Under the pieces are notes generated by a model, which did not search any database, was not told the origin of the DNA, and worked only from the letters and a program-made list of their open reading frames with translations. From assembly GCA_963693315.1 (NCBI GenBank), contig OY856188.1:101062462-101126461 (forward strand): 64,000 nt of DNA, read 5' to 3'. Of this stretch, positions 39,390 to 49,737 are shown in pieces. Each line of letters opens with the position of its first letter. Position 1 is the first letter of the stretch. Source of the stretch: Diogma glabrata. Taxonomy: Eukaryota > Arthropoda > Insecta > Diptera > Cylindrotomidae. Made by a program: the position numbers and the translations under genes.

Positions 39390-40735
39390 TGAAGTAAATC
39401 ATTGAATATCCGACAGCCAACACTGTTTTCGAAACAAAAGATCAACTACCGATCTATTAAACTATGTAGCGCATTGTTGGAACAGCATACTTGATAAAGG
39501 TGGTGAAACATACGTTATCGCTTCAGACATCTCCAAGGCATTCGATCGAGTCTGGCATGCCAACTTAATCAACAAGCTCGTTGCGTATGGTTTTCATCTC
39601 AATGTTGTGAAGCTGATTCAAAATTTTTTTCCAAACGATACATTTCAGTCTCCTTAGACGGATTTTCTTCTGAGTCTAAACTAATTAACGCTGGTGTACT
39701 TCAAGGATCAGTATTGTTCCCAACCCTATTTTTGATTTATATCAACGAATTGGTGAAAATCACCAGCAACCCAATAAATAGTTTTGCAGATGATAGTACT
39801 CTTCACAAGTCGTTCGAGTCTCTTCCTTCAAAAGGTAAAATGCACGAACGAATTAATCCCGCTCGGAAAGACGCTGCCATAAACGTGAATAAAGACCTAA
39901 AAAAGTCGCCGATTGGGGTGACCAAAACCTGGTCAATTTCAACTCTACCAAAACACAGCTGTTGATTGCTTCCAGATCAAAGACCGAGTTCCCCAAAGAT
40001 ATTTTATTCAGTATGTGTGATGATTGATGAACCAATAGGTGAATGTAAAAACATTCGTTTATTGCGTGCCACAGTTTCAAATGAACTACTCTGGAACGAT
40101 CATGTAATGGCGATGGCAAAATGCGCGTCTAAAAAGCTCGGCCTACTAAATAGATGCAAAAAAATATTCACTCCATACCAATTGCTCCATGTTTATCAGT
40201 CCTATATTCGTCCCTGTATGGAGTACTGTTATCAAGATTGGGGTGCTGCTTCTGTGTCCATCTTGGCCCTCTTGGACTCTATTCAAAAGTGGGCTATACG
40301 AATTGTGGGTGATCGAGCTTTGACATCAAAACTTGATTCCCAACAACATCGTCGCACTGTTGCTGACCTCGTTGTTTTTTACAAATATCGTCATCAACAG
40401 TGCTCAGATGAAATCAGCGTCATGCTTCAAACTTATTCATACCCCCGTTCCACTCAGCAATCGGCTACTGCAACCAGTGAAACGGTCAAGATCCCGCGCT
40501 GTTATACTGGCAGATCGCAGAAAGACTTCTTTGTCCGAACTACATACAAATGGAATAGTTTGCCGGAATCCTTAGTCTCAGGTGGCTTCAACCCGCGGAG
40601 GTTTAAAAAAAGCGTTCATCAACACCTTAGAATGCCAGTTGTTGTGGGACCTAGGTCTTAAAAGGTATTTATGTGTTGTTGTGACACATATTCTAAACCC
40701 TATTACCCAACACTTTTTATTTAAAAAAAAAAAAA
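39390..40735 (+). mobile_element. 5'-truncated LINE fragment inside the hAT
   Basis: It is the same family as the 28825-32330 LINE, on the opposite strand, beginning inside the reverse transcriptase (GAAGTAAATCATT) and reaching the 3' end with TCTTAAAAGGTATTTATGTG, TGTGACACATATT and a run of 13 A. A possible short duplication at the ends (CATTGAAT against CAATGAAT) is imperfect. The complete 3' tail here helps to define the 3' end of the family. Confidence 0.85.
39417..40661 (+). pseudogene. LINE reverse transcriptase C-terminal half, broken
   Basis: In the first part, frames change near 39625 and 39900-39965. Readable pieces include ASDISKAFDRVWH (39520-39560), SVLFPTLFLIYINELVK and FADDSTLHKSFE, where FADD is the active-site motif. 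The last frame (39966-40661, 231 residues) is uninterrupted and carries the C-terminal domain: ECKNIRLLRATVSNELLWNDH, RPCMEYCYQDWGAAS, LTSKLDSQQHRRTVAD and KIPRCYTGRSQKDFFVRT. It ends with MPVVVGPRS. It is less eroded than the copy at 28880-30402. Confidence 0.85.
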
Positions 40736-41074
40736 CAATGAATTCATAAAAAAATTTCGAAAAAATTGTTTGTTTTTGTAACAAATTTGAACCCGAACCC
40801 AAACCCGAACCTGAACCTGCACCCAAATTTTTCCGGGTTCGAAACACTGGTGTAAACGAAAAGTGATTACACTTTTACTTTCACTAAGAGGAAATCATCC
40901 AAAATGATCATCCAAAGTGAACTGTGTAAATGCAGCTTAACGTTAAATTTTAAAGTTTTTGTTTCTGGCAGCAGATTGTTTTTAAAATATTTAAAAAATA
41001 AATAAAATTACAGTAAGTATGATTATTTAATAACAACTTTACTTTTATTTAACAATATCGTCTTATATTCGTAG

Positions 41075-41713
41075 ATGGGCAGTAACAGCGATGCCGAAAG
41101 TGTATGCTGTAGCTATGAGGACGAGACAAATCCACGATTCGAATTCGCATTGATTCTGAAGGAACATAAAGTTTTATTCAACAATAGCCAAACTCCAGAA
41201 AACAAAGCGCAAAAAGATAAGCCGATAAAAAATGTGACAGCACCATACACAGCTTTATTTTGCAAAGAAATGACAGCCAAACAAGCGTGGAAAAATCTTC
41301 ACAACATGAAGGCAGAAGTGAAGAAAATTATAGATAAAAATAAAACGGGGAATAAAAAAATTATTTGAAAAAAGTAGCAACAAATTATTGCTGAATTACT
41401 AGACGTAGATGACAATCCAACTTTTGCAACGATCCCTGGCGGCATAAGTTTAGGTTTTGAATCTGCAAAAACAAAAGACATCGTTCGAGTCATCGACATC
41501 GAAGCCTCTTTTAATACAGACTCCGCACAAGCATCATCTCCGAAACCAAAGAAAAAAAAGATTGCAGAAAGCACAGAAACAAGATTCTTATTGAACTTTG
41601 AATTGCAAAGACTGGTGTTATTAAAATAACTTGATTTAATCCAAAATCAACAGGATTTAATAAACGTTCAAAAAGAAAGGGAAACGTTGAAGCTAGAAAA
41701 ATCAAAAAATTAA
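41075..41713 (+). pseudogene. Harbinger Myb/SANT-like accessory protein
   Basis: A frame from 41075 (97 residues) continues after one frame shift near 41365 to 41713. The first part has TAKQAWKNLHNMKAEVKKII, the third-helix region of the Myb/SANT-like DNA-binding domain seen in Harbinger accessory proteins, where a Trp and a K-K-rich helix follow a T..A motif. The second part has GISLGFES, a basic SPKPKKKKIAES stretch as a possible nuclear signal, and a Glu/Lys-rich helical end (QNQQDLINVQKERETLKLEK). In active elements this protein brings the nuclease to the ends and into the nucleus. Broken by a frame shift and one stop at about 41628. Confidence 0.7.
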
Positions 41714-41939
41714 CTTAAATTTGTCCATGAAATAATGTAAAATAACATTAACGAATTTGAAGTCCCGTTTTTTAAATTGAATTTTATAAGTTCCTACTTT
41801 TATATTTTGCAAAATGCTGTCTGTGAACACGGAAAACTCACTTTATTATTTTTTTTATCATGAAATGAATTTAATTGTTTTTACAAAATGAAATATAATG
41901 ATATTATGAAAAAATATGTTTTTTTCTTCGTTTTGTTAA

Positions 41940-42728
41940 CGATAGTTATTCGTTTTTTAACTGGAATAGGATATTCATTATTTCGATCCTCTTGTTCATC
42001 CCTTGTCTTCTCAAAATAACATTATTATCAGTTGTACCAGTAGTATCATCTTCGTTTCTAAATGGGGTCATTAACCGAGGCTGTATTCCATACCCAGAGT
42101 CACCGAGAATATTGTACGATAGTTCACCTATTGCCAGACAAAGATGCAATGGCGAGGTTTTTAGAACCCGGCCATCGTGTACTAGACCCGGCCATTAAGC
42201 GTCAACACTTGTGAAGATTTCTTTTGCATTGCAGGTAGGTTGTACATTTACACTCGTGAAACCCTTTCTATTGACGTATTCATCGTTACGATATTTTGGC
42301 TTGGGAATCGGTACATGTGTACAGTCTATAGTTCCAATAACACCCGGAAAATTGAATTTAGCATTCGATTCGGATTTTGCGATCCTTATGTCCTCTGCTG
42401 TTTTTGGGAACTTAATAAACTTCTCTATCTTCATCATTATTTTGTCATTGCAAATTTAATTGTTTTGACGGTTGTCCGATGTAAGCCACTATCCTCTCCT
42501 ATACACCAATTTGAAGTCCAGGATCTGCAATGTACCTCCAAATTATTGCAATTCTTTGTTTTGCCGTTAATGCTTAACCTCTGGTTTCAACGCTTGTATT
42601 TAAAAACATCTCGCATAATTTTTCAACATTCGCCTCGGTAAATCGGTGCAACTTTTTGCAGTCGTTAACACTATTTTCCCGTCTTGCACAATATAATTTT
42701 CTTTTACGTATTCTGATAAATTCTGCCA
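41940..42728 (-). pseudogene. Harbinger (HARBI1-like) transposase, broken
   Basis: Reading from 42728: MAEFIRIRKRKLYCARRENS, then LHRFTEANVEKLCEMF, an in-frame stop near 42594, and ALTAKQRIAIIWRYIA. The catalytic region (42437-42195) has FPGVIGTIDCTHVPI, with the first catalytic Asp, followed by NRKGFTSVNVQ. After another frame break, LGDSGYGIQPRLMTPF (about 42105-42060) carries the second Asp. These are textbook motifs of PIF/Harbinger DDE nucleases. The part between GTIDCTH and LGDSGY is shortened compared with usual, and stops separate the blocks. Confidence 0.88.
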
Positions 42729-43029
42729 TTTCTTTGCTTTCTTAGGATTTATGTAGAATTTAAGATGCTTTAGATCATACTTAAAAACTGTTCAGAATGT
42801 TCTTGAAAAATTAAGTACATTCTAGGTTTTATTCACAAAAATTTAAGAACCTGCTAGGGAAATTTCAATCAAGTAGAAAATGCTGAAATAAATTTTAGTA
42901 CTCAAGCAAAAGCAAATATGAGCTTAAAATTTTATTCATACATTTTGTTCAAAAATGTTGTAAAACGCTAGTAAAAGCATTTGCTTAATTTTTATTCACT
43001 CCACCCAATGTTTCAAACATTTAGACAAA

Positions 43030-44340
43030 CCAGAAGTTGGGATGCAGAACTGTGGTGAACCGCACTAAATGCTTATGTACCAAGTTTCATCCAATTCGAT
43101 TATCAGGCTACAGATGTTATTGAACTTTAAAAAAACAGGTACTCGGGGGACCTCCACTACATTGTTCAATATCGATCAAAAACTAGCCAGCTCCTTGGTA
43201 TACATATTTGCATCTTTTTCCAAAGTGTCATCAAAATTCATTCACGAACGAATTTTGTATGCTCCCAACAAACATTGAAAAAATAGTGGCACAATAAACA
43301 GGTGTTCGGGAGGCCCCTCACCACTTATCCCAATATTGCCCAAAAACTAATCAGTTTTTTGTCATTTAAGTCTCCATATTTTTTCAAATTGTCATTAAAA
43401 TTGATTAACGAATGATGTCTGTTTGCTCCCAACAAACTTTAAAAACAAAGTGTGAAAAGTCAGCAGTTGTATGGTAGCCCCCCCCCCCCCGCAACTTTTA
43501 TCTATGTGTCCCAAAAGATGATAACTATCTTCTCACACTAATTGAGACCTTTTTCATAAGTTTCATCGTAATCACTTCATTATTGTAGGCTGTAGTGTGC
43601 ATAAAGACACTGATAAAAACTTCAAAAAATTAAAAACAAACAAATTTTTACCGGCAGTGGAAAACTGGAAGTTGGAATGCAGATCTGTTGTGAATCGTAC
43701 TAAATGTATATGTACCAGGTTTCATCCAATTCGATTATCAAGTCCAGATGTTATTGAGCTTTAAAAAAAAAGGTGCTCGGGGGATCCCCCACCACTTTGT
43801 TCAATATCACTAAAAAATCAATCAGTTCCTTGCCATACATATTTGCATCTTTTTCCAAAGTGTCATCAAAATTCACGAACGAATGCTATATGCTCCCAAT
43901 AAGCATAAAATGCATGGTGAAAAAACCACCTGTTGTATGGTGGACCCCCAACCCTTTATCCAATGTACTCCAAAAGCTGTTAAAATCTTGCTCATTTTAC
44001 TTGAAAGCTTCTACCAACGTTTAATGAAAATCGATCGGTAATTGTAGGCTACAGTAAGGTTAAACCCCTGAAAAAAAAACTTTTTAACCAGAAGTGACAA
44101 ACCGGAAGTTGATATGCATATATATTGGAAACAGTACTAAAACCTTATATACTAAGTTTCCATAACATCATAAGCCGTGATTAGAAGCTATTGAAGATTT
44201 AAACTTAGAGGTGTTCGTGAGACCCTCCGCCATTTTGTCCAAATTTGAAATGAATCCAGATCTTTCATTTTCAAGTGAACCTGGATCTTTGCCAAAGTTT
44301 CATCAAGATGCTATGCAGGAATGTCACCTACGACTTCGAT
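43030..44340. repeat. Diverged tandem repeat, about 310 and 620 bp periods
   Basis: The segment 43040-43270 (TATGTACCAAGTTTCATCCA, GATGTTATTGA, then TTTTTCCAAAGTGTCATCAA and TGCTCCCAACAA) recurs at 43680-43910. A weaker version lies between (43300-43440) and others at 43925-44060 and 44110-44330. Thus a unit of about 310 bp is present four or more times, with pairs of units more alike at 620 bp. A C run marks 43480-43490. No frame is conserved. Confidence 0.65.
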
Positions 44341-44830
44341 GGTTTAGTAAATATTTTTTTCTGGATACTGAAATACACCGATTTTAGAACTCTATCAACA
44401 TTCGAGAGGAAGGTCATACGAATATTTTATGGTCCAAGTAAAGTAGCTTAAAATCAGTATACAATCCGTATGAATAATGAAATCACACTGCTCCTTGGCG
44501 GCAGCGATGAAACGTATTCATTAAATGCTTCATTACTAGATGGTTTAATAATGTAGAAAGAACTCCTTTAATAACAATGATAAAAAAATGTCGCAACAAC
44601 AACCAGCTGGTGTTCGGCAAAAAAGAAAATTTAGATAACACGTGATGACATCAACCAAGACCTTTCTGAAATAGGATGTCGAAAAGGAGGTTAACCGGTC
44701 ATAGAACGAGATGAAAGAAAGCTGATTGAATTATAAAACACAATTACGTCTGATTACACAAAATCTCTTTATGGGATGTAAACGCCAGAGAGAAAGAGAG
44801 GGGGTGGGAGAGAGATATAGAGAGAGAGGT
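44341..44830 (+). pseudogene. 3' fragment of an RTE-type LINE, decayed
   Basis: From about 44360 this matches 54185-54612 of the intact RTE at 51180-54611: GAACTCTATCAACATTCGAG, CAACAACCAGCTGGTGTTCG, GATGACATCA...CAAGACCTT and GGGATGTAAACGCCAGAGAG, then an AG-rich run. Many indels and substitutions destroy the frame. It shows that the family has been inserting here for a long time. Confidence 0.85.
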
Positions 44831-45082
44831 TTGCCGTGGTGTTTTACAAACCCAATAACGAAATATCAATACCGGTATAATTTGGTATTAATATTTCATC
44901 CAATACATTTTTATTAATTATTTGCTCTATCTACCTACAACTTCATCTATAACGCTTAACGATTGTCAATTTCAAAATAATTAGTGTTAATTATAAATTA
45001 ACATCTCTGAATATTAGAAGATACCATGCCAACTATAAGGATGCATGAATAAATTAAGTTTCTTTAAGAAATATTTTAACTT
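44831..45082. other. Short intergenic stretch
   Basis: AT-rich, nothing recognised. Confidence 0.4.
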
Positions 45083-45730
45083 ATTATTTTGGATTTTTGA
45101 GAACAATTGAACTCAAGTAAGTAAAGAAGTAATTGGAATTTTTTCAATTCAAAGGTATGGTTTGAAGTTTCTCAGAAAAAACTTCAATTCACATTTTTCG
45201 TGTTTCGGATGGGAATCGAACCTACCCTCGTCAGTGCCCGGCTCGAATCCTTGGGCAGACACGCTATCGATTACGCCGTTGAGGCGATGACAATTTCAAA
45301 GTTGAAACTTCTTCATCACTTATTTATTTTTTACTTAAGTTGAATTTTTCCACTGTCATTAGACTCCATATTATGGAAATGTTTTTACATTATATGGGAT
45401 TTTTTGCATTAAATTTCTAGACAATACTTTGTGTGAATTTATAGAATGGGGAACATTTTCATTCTAATTAACATTCTAAGTCACGATTGTATAGTCATTA
45501 TTGATTGTTTCCAATCAATGTGAAATCAATGGCTGACACTTGGTCAATTTGTAGTCCTATATGTATTAACATTAGACTACATTAAGGGAATTTAAATTTA
45601 TTTTGGATTTTTGAGAACAATTGAACTGAAGTAAGTAAAGAAGTAATTGGAATTTTTTCAATTCAAAGGTATGGTTTGAAGTTTCTCAGAAAAAAACTTC
45701 AATTCACATTTTTCGTGTTTCGGATGATAT
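45083..45730 (+). repeat. Direct repeat of about 130 bp flanking a tRNA-like piece
   Basis: 45083-45212 and 45602-45730 are nearly identical (TTTTGGATTTTTGAGAACAA, GGTATGGTTTGAAGTTTCTC, TTCACATTTTTCGTGTTTCGG). Between them lies a tRNA-like segment (45205-45295) and 300 bp of unidentified sequence. The arrangement could be two SINE copies, one complete and one truncated, or a duplication. Confidence 0.65.
45205..45295 (-). mobile_element. tRNA-derived SINE head
   Basis: On the - strand the sequence begins CGCCTCAACGGCGTAATCGA, goes on with TAGCGTGTCTGCCC, and contains GGTTCGATTCC, a good match to the internal B box of RNA polymerase III promoters. An A-box-like TAATCGATAGCG lies 45-50 bp earlier. 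It cannot form a proper tRNA cloverleaf by eye, so I take it as a SINE head, not a tRNA gene. Confidence 0.55.
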
Positions 45731-45737
45731 TCGAAAC

Positions 45738-45843
45738 TTATTATATTTTAAGTAGTTTTGTAAAAAAACACTGAATCAGCTTCTGTTTTTAAAAACAGAA
45801 GCTGATTCAGTGTTTTTTTACAAAACTACTTAAAATATAATAA
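45738..45843. repeat. Perfect 106-bp palindrome without spacer
   Basis: The two 53-bp arms meet between 45790 and 45791 (TTCTGTTTTT / AAAAACAGAA) and I find no mismatch. It begins right after the second copy of the 130-bp direct repeat. It could be a MITE, a recent inverted duplication or an assembly artefact. Confidence 0.85.
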
Positions 45844-46122
45844 TATTCTTATAAGCATTTCACAACTTTATAAATTGAAATATTTTAACGTTAACTTTAA
45901 AATTTTGAGAATTAAAGCTTTCGGAGAGAACCCATGATAGACTTGGTCCGTCGAATCGATCCGACGGATTTGGCCGACGGACCGATCTGTCATTCTCCAC
46001 TAATGTAAAATTGTTTACTGTACCGAACCAGAACCTCGTGTTAATGGTATAAAAGCCGTCATAAATTGATCCACAATTGTTATTAATAATAATTTCATTT
46101 TATGGAAATAGACTATACATAT
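45844..46122. other. Short intergenic stretch
   Basis: Nothing coding. 45935-45995 has a small GC-rich patch with the inverted motif TCCGTCG...CGACGGA repeated (GATCCGACGGATTTGGCCGACGGACCGATC), possibly the edge of a small TIR element. Confidence 0.4.
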
Positions 46123-46595
46123 TGTTACGATTTTACATAATCGCAATGAAATACAAAACAAGATTGTATTCGACTTCAATTCACCCTATACAATATTCCA
46201 ACTAAACATCTGTTATAAATTCCAAGAAGGATCGAAGAAAACAAAAACATGCATAAAATATATCCAAATTAATTTCATCATAATTTCTCGAGCTTTCATC
46301 GTATGAATGGCTTTTCCTAGAAAATACGAGAAATTAATCAGAATTATATATGTAAAGAATTCCTTTTGTAAAATGATAGTTTTAAATTAAACTGCGTGAA
46401 TGTTAAGTTATAATTTAAATTAGATTGCGATAGTGGAAAGAGTTATGTCAAATGAAAATTAATTGTAAACGAAACGCTGTTTTGTGAATATAAACCGTGT
46501 AAATAGAAGTCCATAAAATTAGTTTTTTTGTGAATAAAGTTTTAAGTGCTATTTAATAGAAATATCTGGTGTATTATTTTGGACGCTGAAGTGGA
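46123..46595 (+). mobile_element. Partial LTR, TGTTACG family
   Basis: It starts TGTTACGATTTTACATAATC and matches 32826-33200 through AATACGAGAAATTA, AAATTAGATTGCGATAGTG and GTGAATAAAGTTTTAAGTGC with AATAAA. It stops near 46595, where a LINE-like tail begins, so the LTR 3' half is missing. Confidence 0.6.
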
Positions 46596-46639
46596 CGTGA
46601 TAACGTTATTCTCGTTTGGGATTTTTACCACTGATCCGA

Positions 46640-46835
46640 AGACCAAATTTACAATGGCTTCGGATAATTTATATGCCCCAAAGTGTAGAACTATCGCCTT
46701 TCAACGTGATTTTTTCAACAGAGCCTCTCACCTCTATAGTTCCTTACCTTTTTGGGTTTTCCCCGATAGCTTTAAGCCTCAAAATTTTAAAGTTAACGTT
46801 AATAAGTTTCTTAGAGAAACTTAGTTTTTTTTAAA
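46640..46835 (+). pseudogene. C-terminal remnant of a LINE reverse transcriptase ORF
   Basis: The last about 60 codons of the frame 46546-46824 read YAPKCRTIAFQRDFFNRASH, then LYSSLPFWV and FKVNVNKFLRE. The pattern PxCRTxxFxxxFFxRAxxLxxxLP, with a final F...VN.FL, is the common C-terminal tail of CR1/L2/jockey-type LINE polyproteins. Everything upstream (LTR sequence) is unrelated, which fits a heavily 5'-truncated insertion. Confidence 0.6.
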
Positions 46836-47280
46836 CATAATCCCAATCCCTAGTTGGCATGGTATCTTCGGATATTTAGGGACGTTAATTTATAATTTAT
46901 TATAATTAACACTAAACATGCCTAACTTTAAATAAGAAAAAAAATGCCCCAAAACGCAAACTTAGATCCATCCTGAGACATATCTGCTGATGGAGGACAA
47001 TCAGACGGTTCTATAATTTAATGAAGTCTATCGGGTTTGGAACATAACAGGTTGAATGGATCTAAAAAGTTGAATTTCTCTTTTGAAACATTTTTTGGAT
47101 TTCCCGACGTTCTGCAAAGTTTACTTTCCATATTTCTAATTTTTGATATTTTCTTTTCCAATGTATTCGGTAATGTCTGGAATTTTGTAAACTCTCGCCA
47201 CTTTCTTTGAATGTTAAAGATGATCCGAATTTCCTCCAGCTCATAAAACAATATTGGATTAATTAACTTATTAGTAATGT
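46836..47280. other. Short intergenic stretch
   Basis: It holds the presumed 3' UTR of the LINE remnant, with GATATTTAGGGACG near 46875, then unremarkable sequence. A 77-codon - strand frame at 47018-47251 has no family resemblance. Confidence 0.4.
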
Positions 47281-47640
47281 ATTGTTACGTTTTTTCAAAC
47301 CTTCTTTCGAATTGGCCTAAGTCACAATTGGATAAACGTAATTCCCAATCTCTTTCTGGATTCGATCACTGATTAGTAACCAAACGCACCAGGTTTTATT
47401 AAGTATTCAACTCCTTAATTGTTCCACAACAACAGAAAACAATACAGCAAACAATATTCCTAACTAGAATATTCTTTCAACAGCTTCAGAAACTCCAACG
47501 GTTAATTGTAGAAATTTCCAGTAACACAACGTTCAAAATAATACACAAATTATTTCTACTCAATAACACTTAAAACTTTATTCACAAAAACATATTTAAA
47601 AAGTCCAAGCGGCACGTATATCCGCTAGAAATAGGTAAAT
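47281..47640 (-). mobile_element. Partial LTR, TGTTACG family, reverse orientation
   Basis: On the - strand it runs from GTGAATAAAGTTTTAAGTGT through GGAAATTTCTACAATTAACC, GTTTGCTGTATTGTTTTC, TACTAATCAGTGATCGAA, GGCCAATTCGAA and ends CGTAACA. It corresponds to the 3' half of the LTR at 32826-33455. It lies opposite in direction to the 5' half at 46123, so the two cannot simply be one LTR. Confidence 0.6.
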
Positions 47641-48013
47641 TTCGAGATCAGACAGTTTTGTGTGCCAGTAGAATCTGATGTATCAGATTAGTTTAAACAA
47701 AACAAACTAATTTCAAACAGATACCGAACAAATTTTAAACAGAAAATTAGCTACCTATAAGCAAAATTATATCTATCCAATTTTGCAACAAACAAATATC
47801 AAATCTACCACAGGACATGTGTGTGACAATTTATGACACAAACCTACTCTATATCATATGTCGTGCAATTGCTGCAAAATATCAAAATAGTTTATTTCTA
47901 AGAAAAAAAAAATTAATTTCTTCTATTCAAATCTTTTATTTTTTTGACTGTTATAAGGTTGACATTGACTGTTATAAGGCTTTTGGAAATTGTAGTTGGG
48001 GATTGTTGCAAAC
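47641..48013. other. Intergenic stretch before the 329-bp array
   Basis: Possible internal or flanking sequence of the LTR element up to 47810, then the degenerate start of the tandem array. The duplication GTTGACATTGACTGTTATAAGG at 47950-47980 is partly tandem. No gene. Confidence 0.4.
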
Positions 48014-48975
48014 TTTTTTGTTGAAGCCAACAAGTCAAAAACCTCTAACTGCAGAGGTTTATATTTTTAAGAAACGGATTAAAATGTTTCTACAGATTTT
48101 AAATTTATGAAGATTTTAAAAATATTAGTATCCAAACGGCCGTTATAATGGATTAAAAAAACGACTTTTTTTTCTAGTATAAAGCCTCTAGTTCCTTAAC
48201 CATGTGTCAGATTTTTCTGATTTACGAACTTGTCCAAGATATTAACAAAACACACATTCTTAAGAAAGGGTTTTTGATCTGGCTCCACAAATGCAACCGT
48301 GAGAGCGCCGGTTGATTCAAACGCATTTTGTGTTTTATAAGCTTTTTTGTTGGAGCCGCTCACTCAGAAACCTCCAACTGCAGAGGTCGTTTTTTGAAAG
48401 AAACTGATTAAAAAGGTTTCAAAGATTCTAAATTTATGAAGTTTTAAAAAATATTAGAATCCAAACGGCCGTTATAACGGATCTAAAAAACAGAGTTTTT
48501 CTAGTATAAAGCCTCTAGTTTCTTAACCATGTGTTGGATTGGGCTGATTTACGAACTTGTCCAAGATATTAATAAAACGCACATTTTCAGAAAAGGTTTT
48601 TTGATCTGGCCTTACAAATGCGACCGTGAGAATGTCAGTTGTTTCAAAAACAAATTTTTTTTTGAAAACGTTTTTGTTGGAGCCGCTCACGCAGGAACCT
48701 CTAACTGCAGAGGTCTATTTTTAAAACAAATTGATAAAAAAGATTCCAAAGATTCTAAATTTGTTAATTTTTTTGAAATATTAGTATCCAAACGGCCGTT
48801 ATAACGGTTTTAAAAAATAAATTTTTTTCAGAAAAAAGCCTCTAGTTTCTTAACCACCTGTCGGATTTTGCTGATTCACGAACTTGTCCAAGATATTATT
48901 AGAACACACAATTACAGAAATTTTTTTTGATCTACCTCAACAAATGCGACCGTGAAAGTGCCGGTCGTTTTCGTT
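48014..48975. repeat. Tandem repeat, about 329-bp unit, three copies
   Basis: Units start at 48014, 48343 and 48671 (TTTTTTGTTGRAGCC). Each contains CTAACTGCAGAGGT, CAAACGGCCGTTATAACGG, AAAGCCTCTAGTTYCTTAACC and GAACTTGTCCAAGATATTA. The third ends in the TA array. Small open frames inside each unit have no conserved reading frame, so I read it as a minisatellite or short satellite block. Confidence 0.85.
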
Positions 48976-48987
48976 ATATCTCATATC

Positions 48988-49286
<299 letters not shown>

Positions 49287-49737
49287 ATTTTTATATAATT
49301 TTTTTTTCTTTGTTTTTTCGTCTCCGCTTATCATATATAGTCGTTTGGCACAAAAATTTTTCCGAAATTCCGAGATGAATCCCATTGCAATAGGTAGATT
49401 TTTATATGAAATCTACCTAATATCACTTTTATAATTTTAACTTTACCGTCACAAGTTTAAAATAAAACTAATCCATTCCACAAGAGGCAAATTGCTTATA
49501 TACGATTCTGCAAAACTTCTAGATAATTCGATGTCACTTTTTAGAACCTTGAGAAAACACTAGAATATTCGATTATTTTACGTTATGATGATTTGATTCA
49601 TAAAGTAATTTTATGTTGACCCAAGTTCTAAGAATACAACAACAACACTATTCATTTCATTAATTTGTTGTTGTGTTTTCTGGAAGTGACTGTAATCGTC
49701 TGGATTTTTCTGTAATCGTAACAGTATCAGTATCATT
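49287..49737. other. Intergenic stretch
   Basis: AT-rich. A short hairpin, TAGGTAGATTTTTATATGAA followed by ATCTACCTA, lies at 49390-49421. No gene. Confidence 0.4.

Larger units (their letters stand above)
39046..40849. mobile_element. Non-autonomous hAT element with GAACCCG repeats
   Basis: It starts CAATTGATTCGAACCCG and ends in the reverse complement of CAGTGTTTCGAACCCGG. Eight bp on either side, ATGTAAAC (39038-39045) and GTGTAAAC (40850-40857), form a target duplication with one mismatch, as expected for hAT. Both ends carry runs of GAACCCGAACC-type repeats, a likely set of transposase binding sites. It has no transposase; most of the interior is a LINE fragment. Confidence 0.82.
38274..40937. 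mobile_element. TIR element inside Harbinger, TAA duplication
   Basis: Inverted ends: left AGCCACATATACACGGTTCA, right AGCTGCATTTACACAGTTCA, then CTTTGGRTGAT and repeated GGATGA motifs. TAA occurs on both sides (38271-38273, 40938-40940). Close to the left end a small internal palindrome repeats the terminal motif (TCCAAAGTGAACGTGTAAAC). There is no transposase. The hAT at 39046-40849 sits within it. Without the hAT it is about 850 bp, a MITE probably mobilised by PIF/Harbinger or a related enzyme. Confidence 0.8.
38058..43006. mobile_element. PIF/Harbinger DNA transposon with nested insertions
   Basis: The ends are inverted repeats: GGGCAGAGTGAATAAAA left and GGGTGGAGTGAATAAAA right, agreeing at about 27 of the first 31 positions. 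The 3-bp sequence AAT is repeated at 38055-38057 and 43007-43009. It carries the two genes typical of this superfamily, in convergent order: a Myb/SANT-like protein (41075-41713, +) and a DDE nuclease (41940-42728, -), both damaged. The left part has been opened by the TIR element 38274-40937. Removing that leaves about 2.3 kb. The usual target is TWA; AAT here is unusual but matches at both ends. Confidence 0.88.

Noticed and set aside
42211..42641. + strand frames of 82 and 133 codons
   Set aside because: Antisense of the broken Harbinger transposase, whose - strand motifs are clear.
45205..45295. tRNA gene
   Set aside because: B box present, but no convincing acceptor stem or anticodon arm; called a SINE head instead.
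46123..47640. One complete LTR retrotransposon between the two TGTTACG sequences
   Set aside because: The two LTR parts are in opposite orientation and no gag-pol sequence lies between them.
48014..48975. CRISPR-like array
   Set aside because: Units are 329 bp, contiguous and without spacers, and the genome is eukaryotic.
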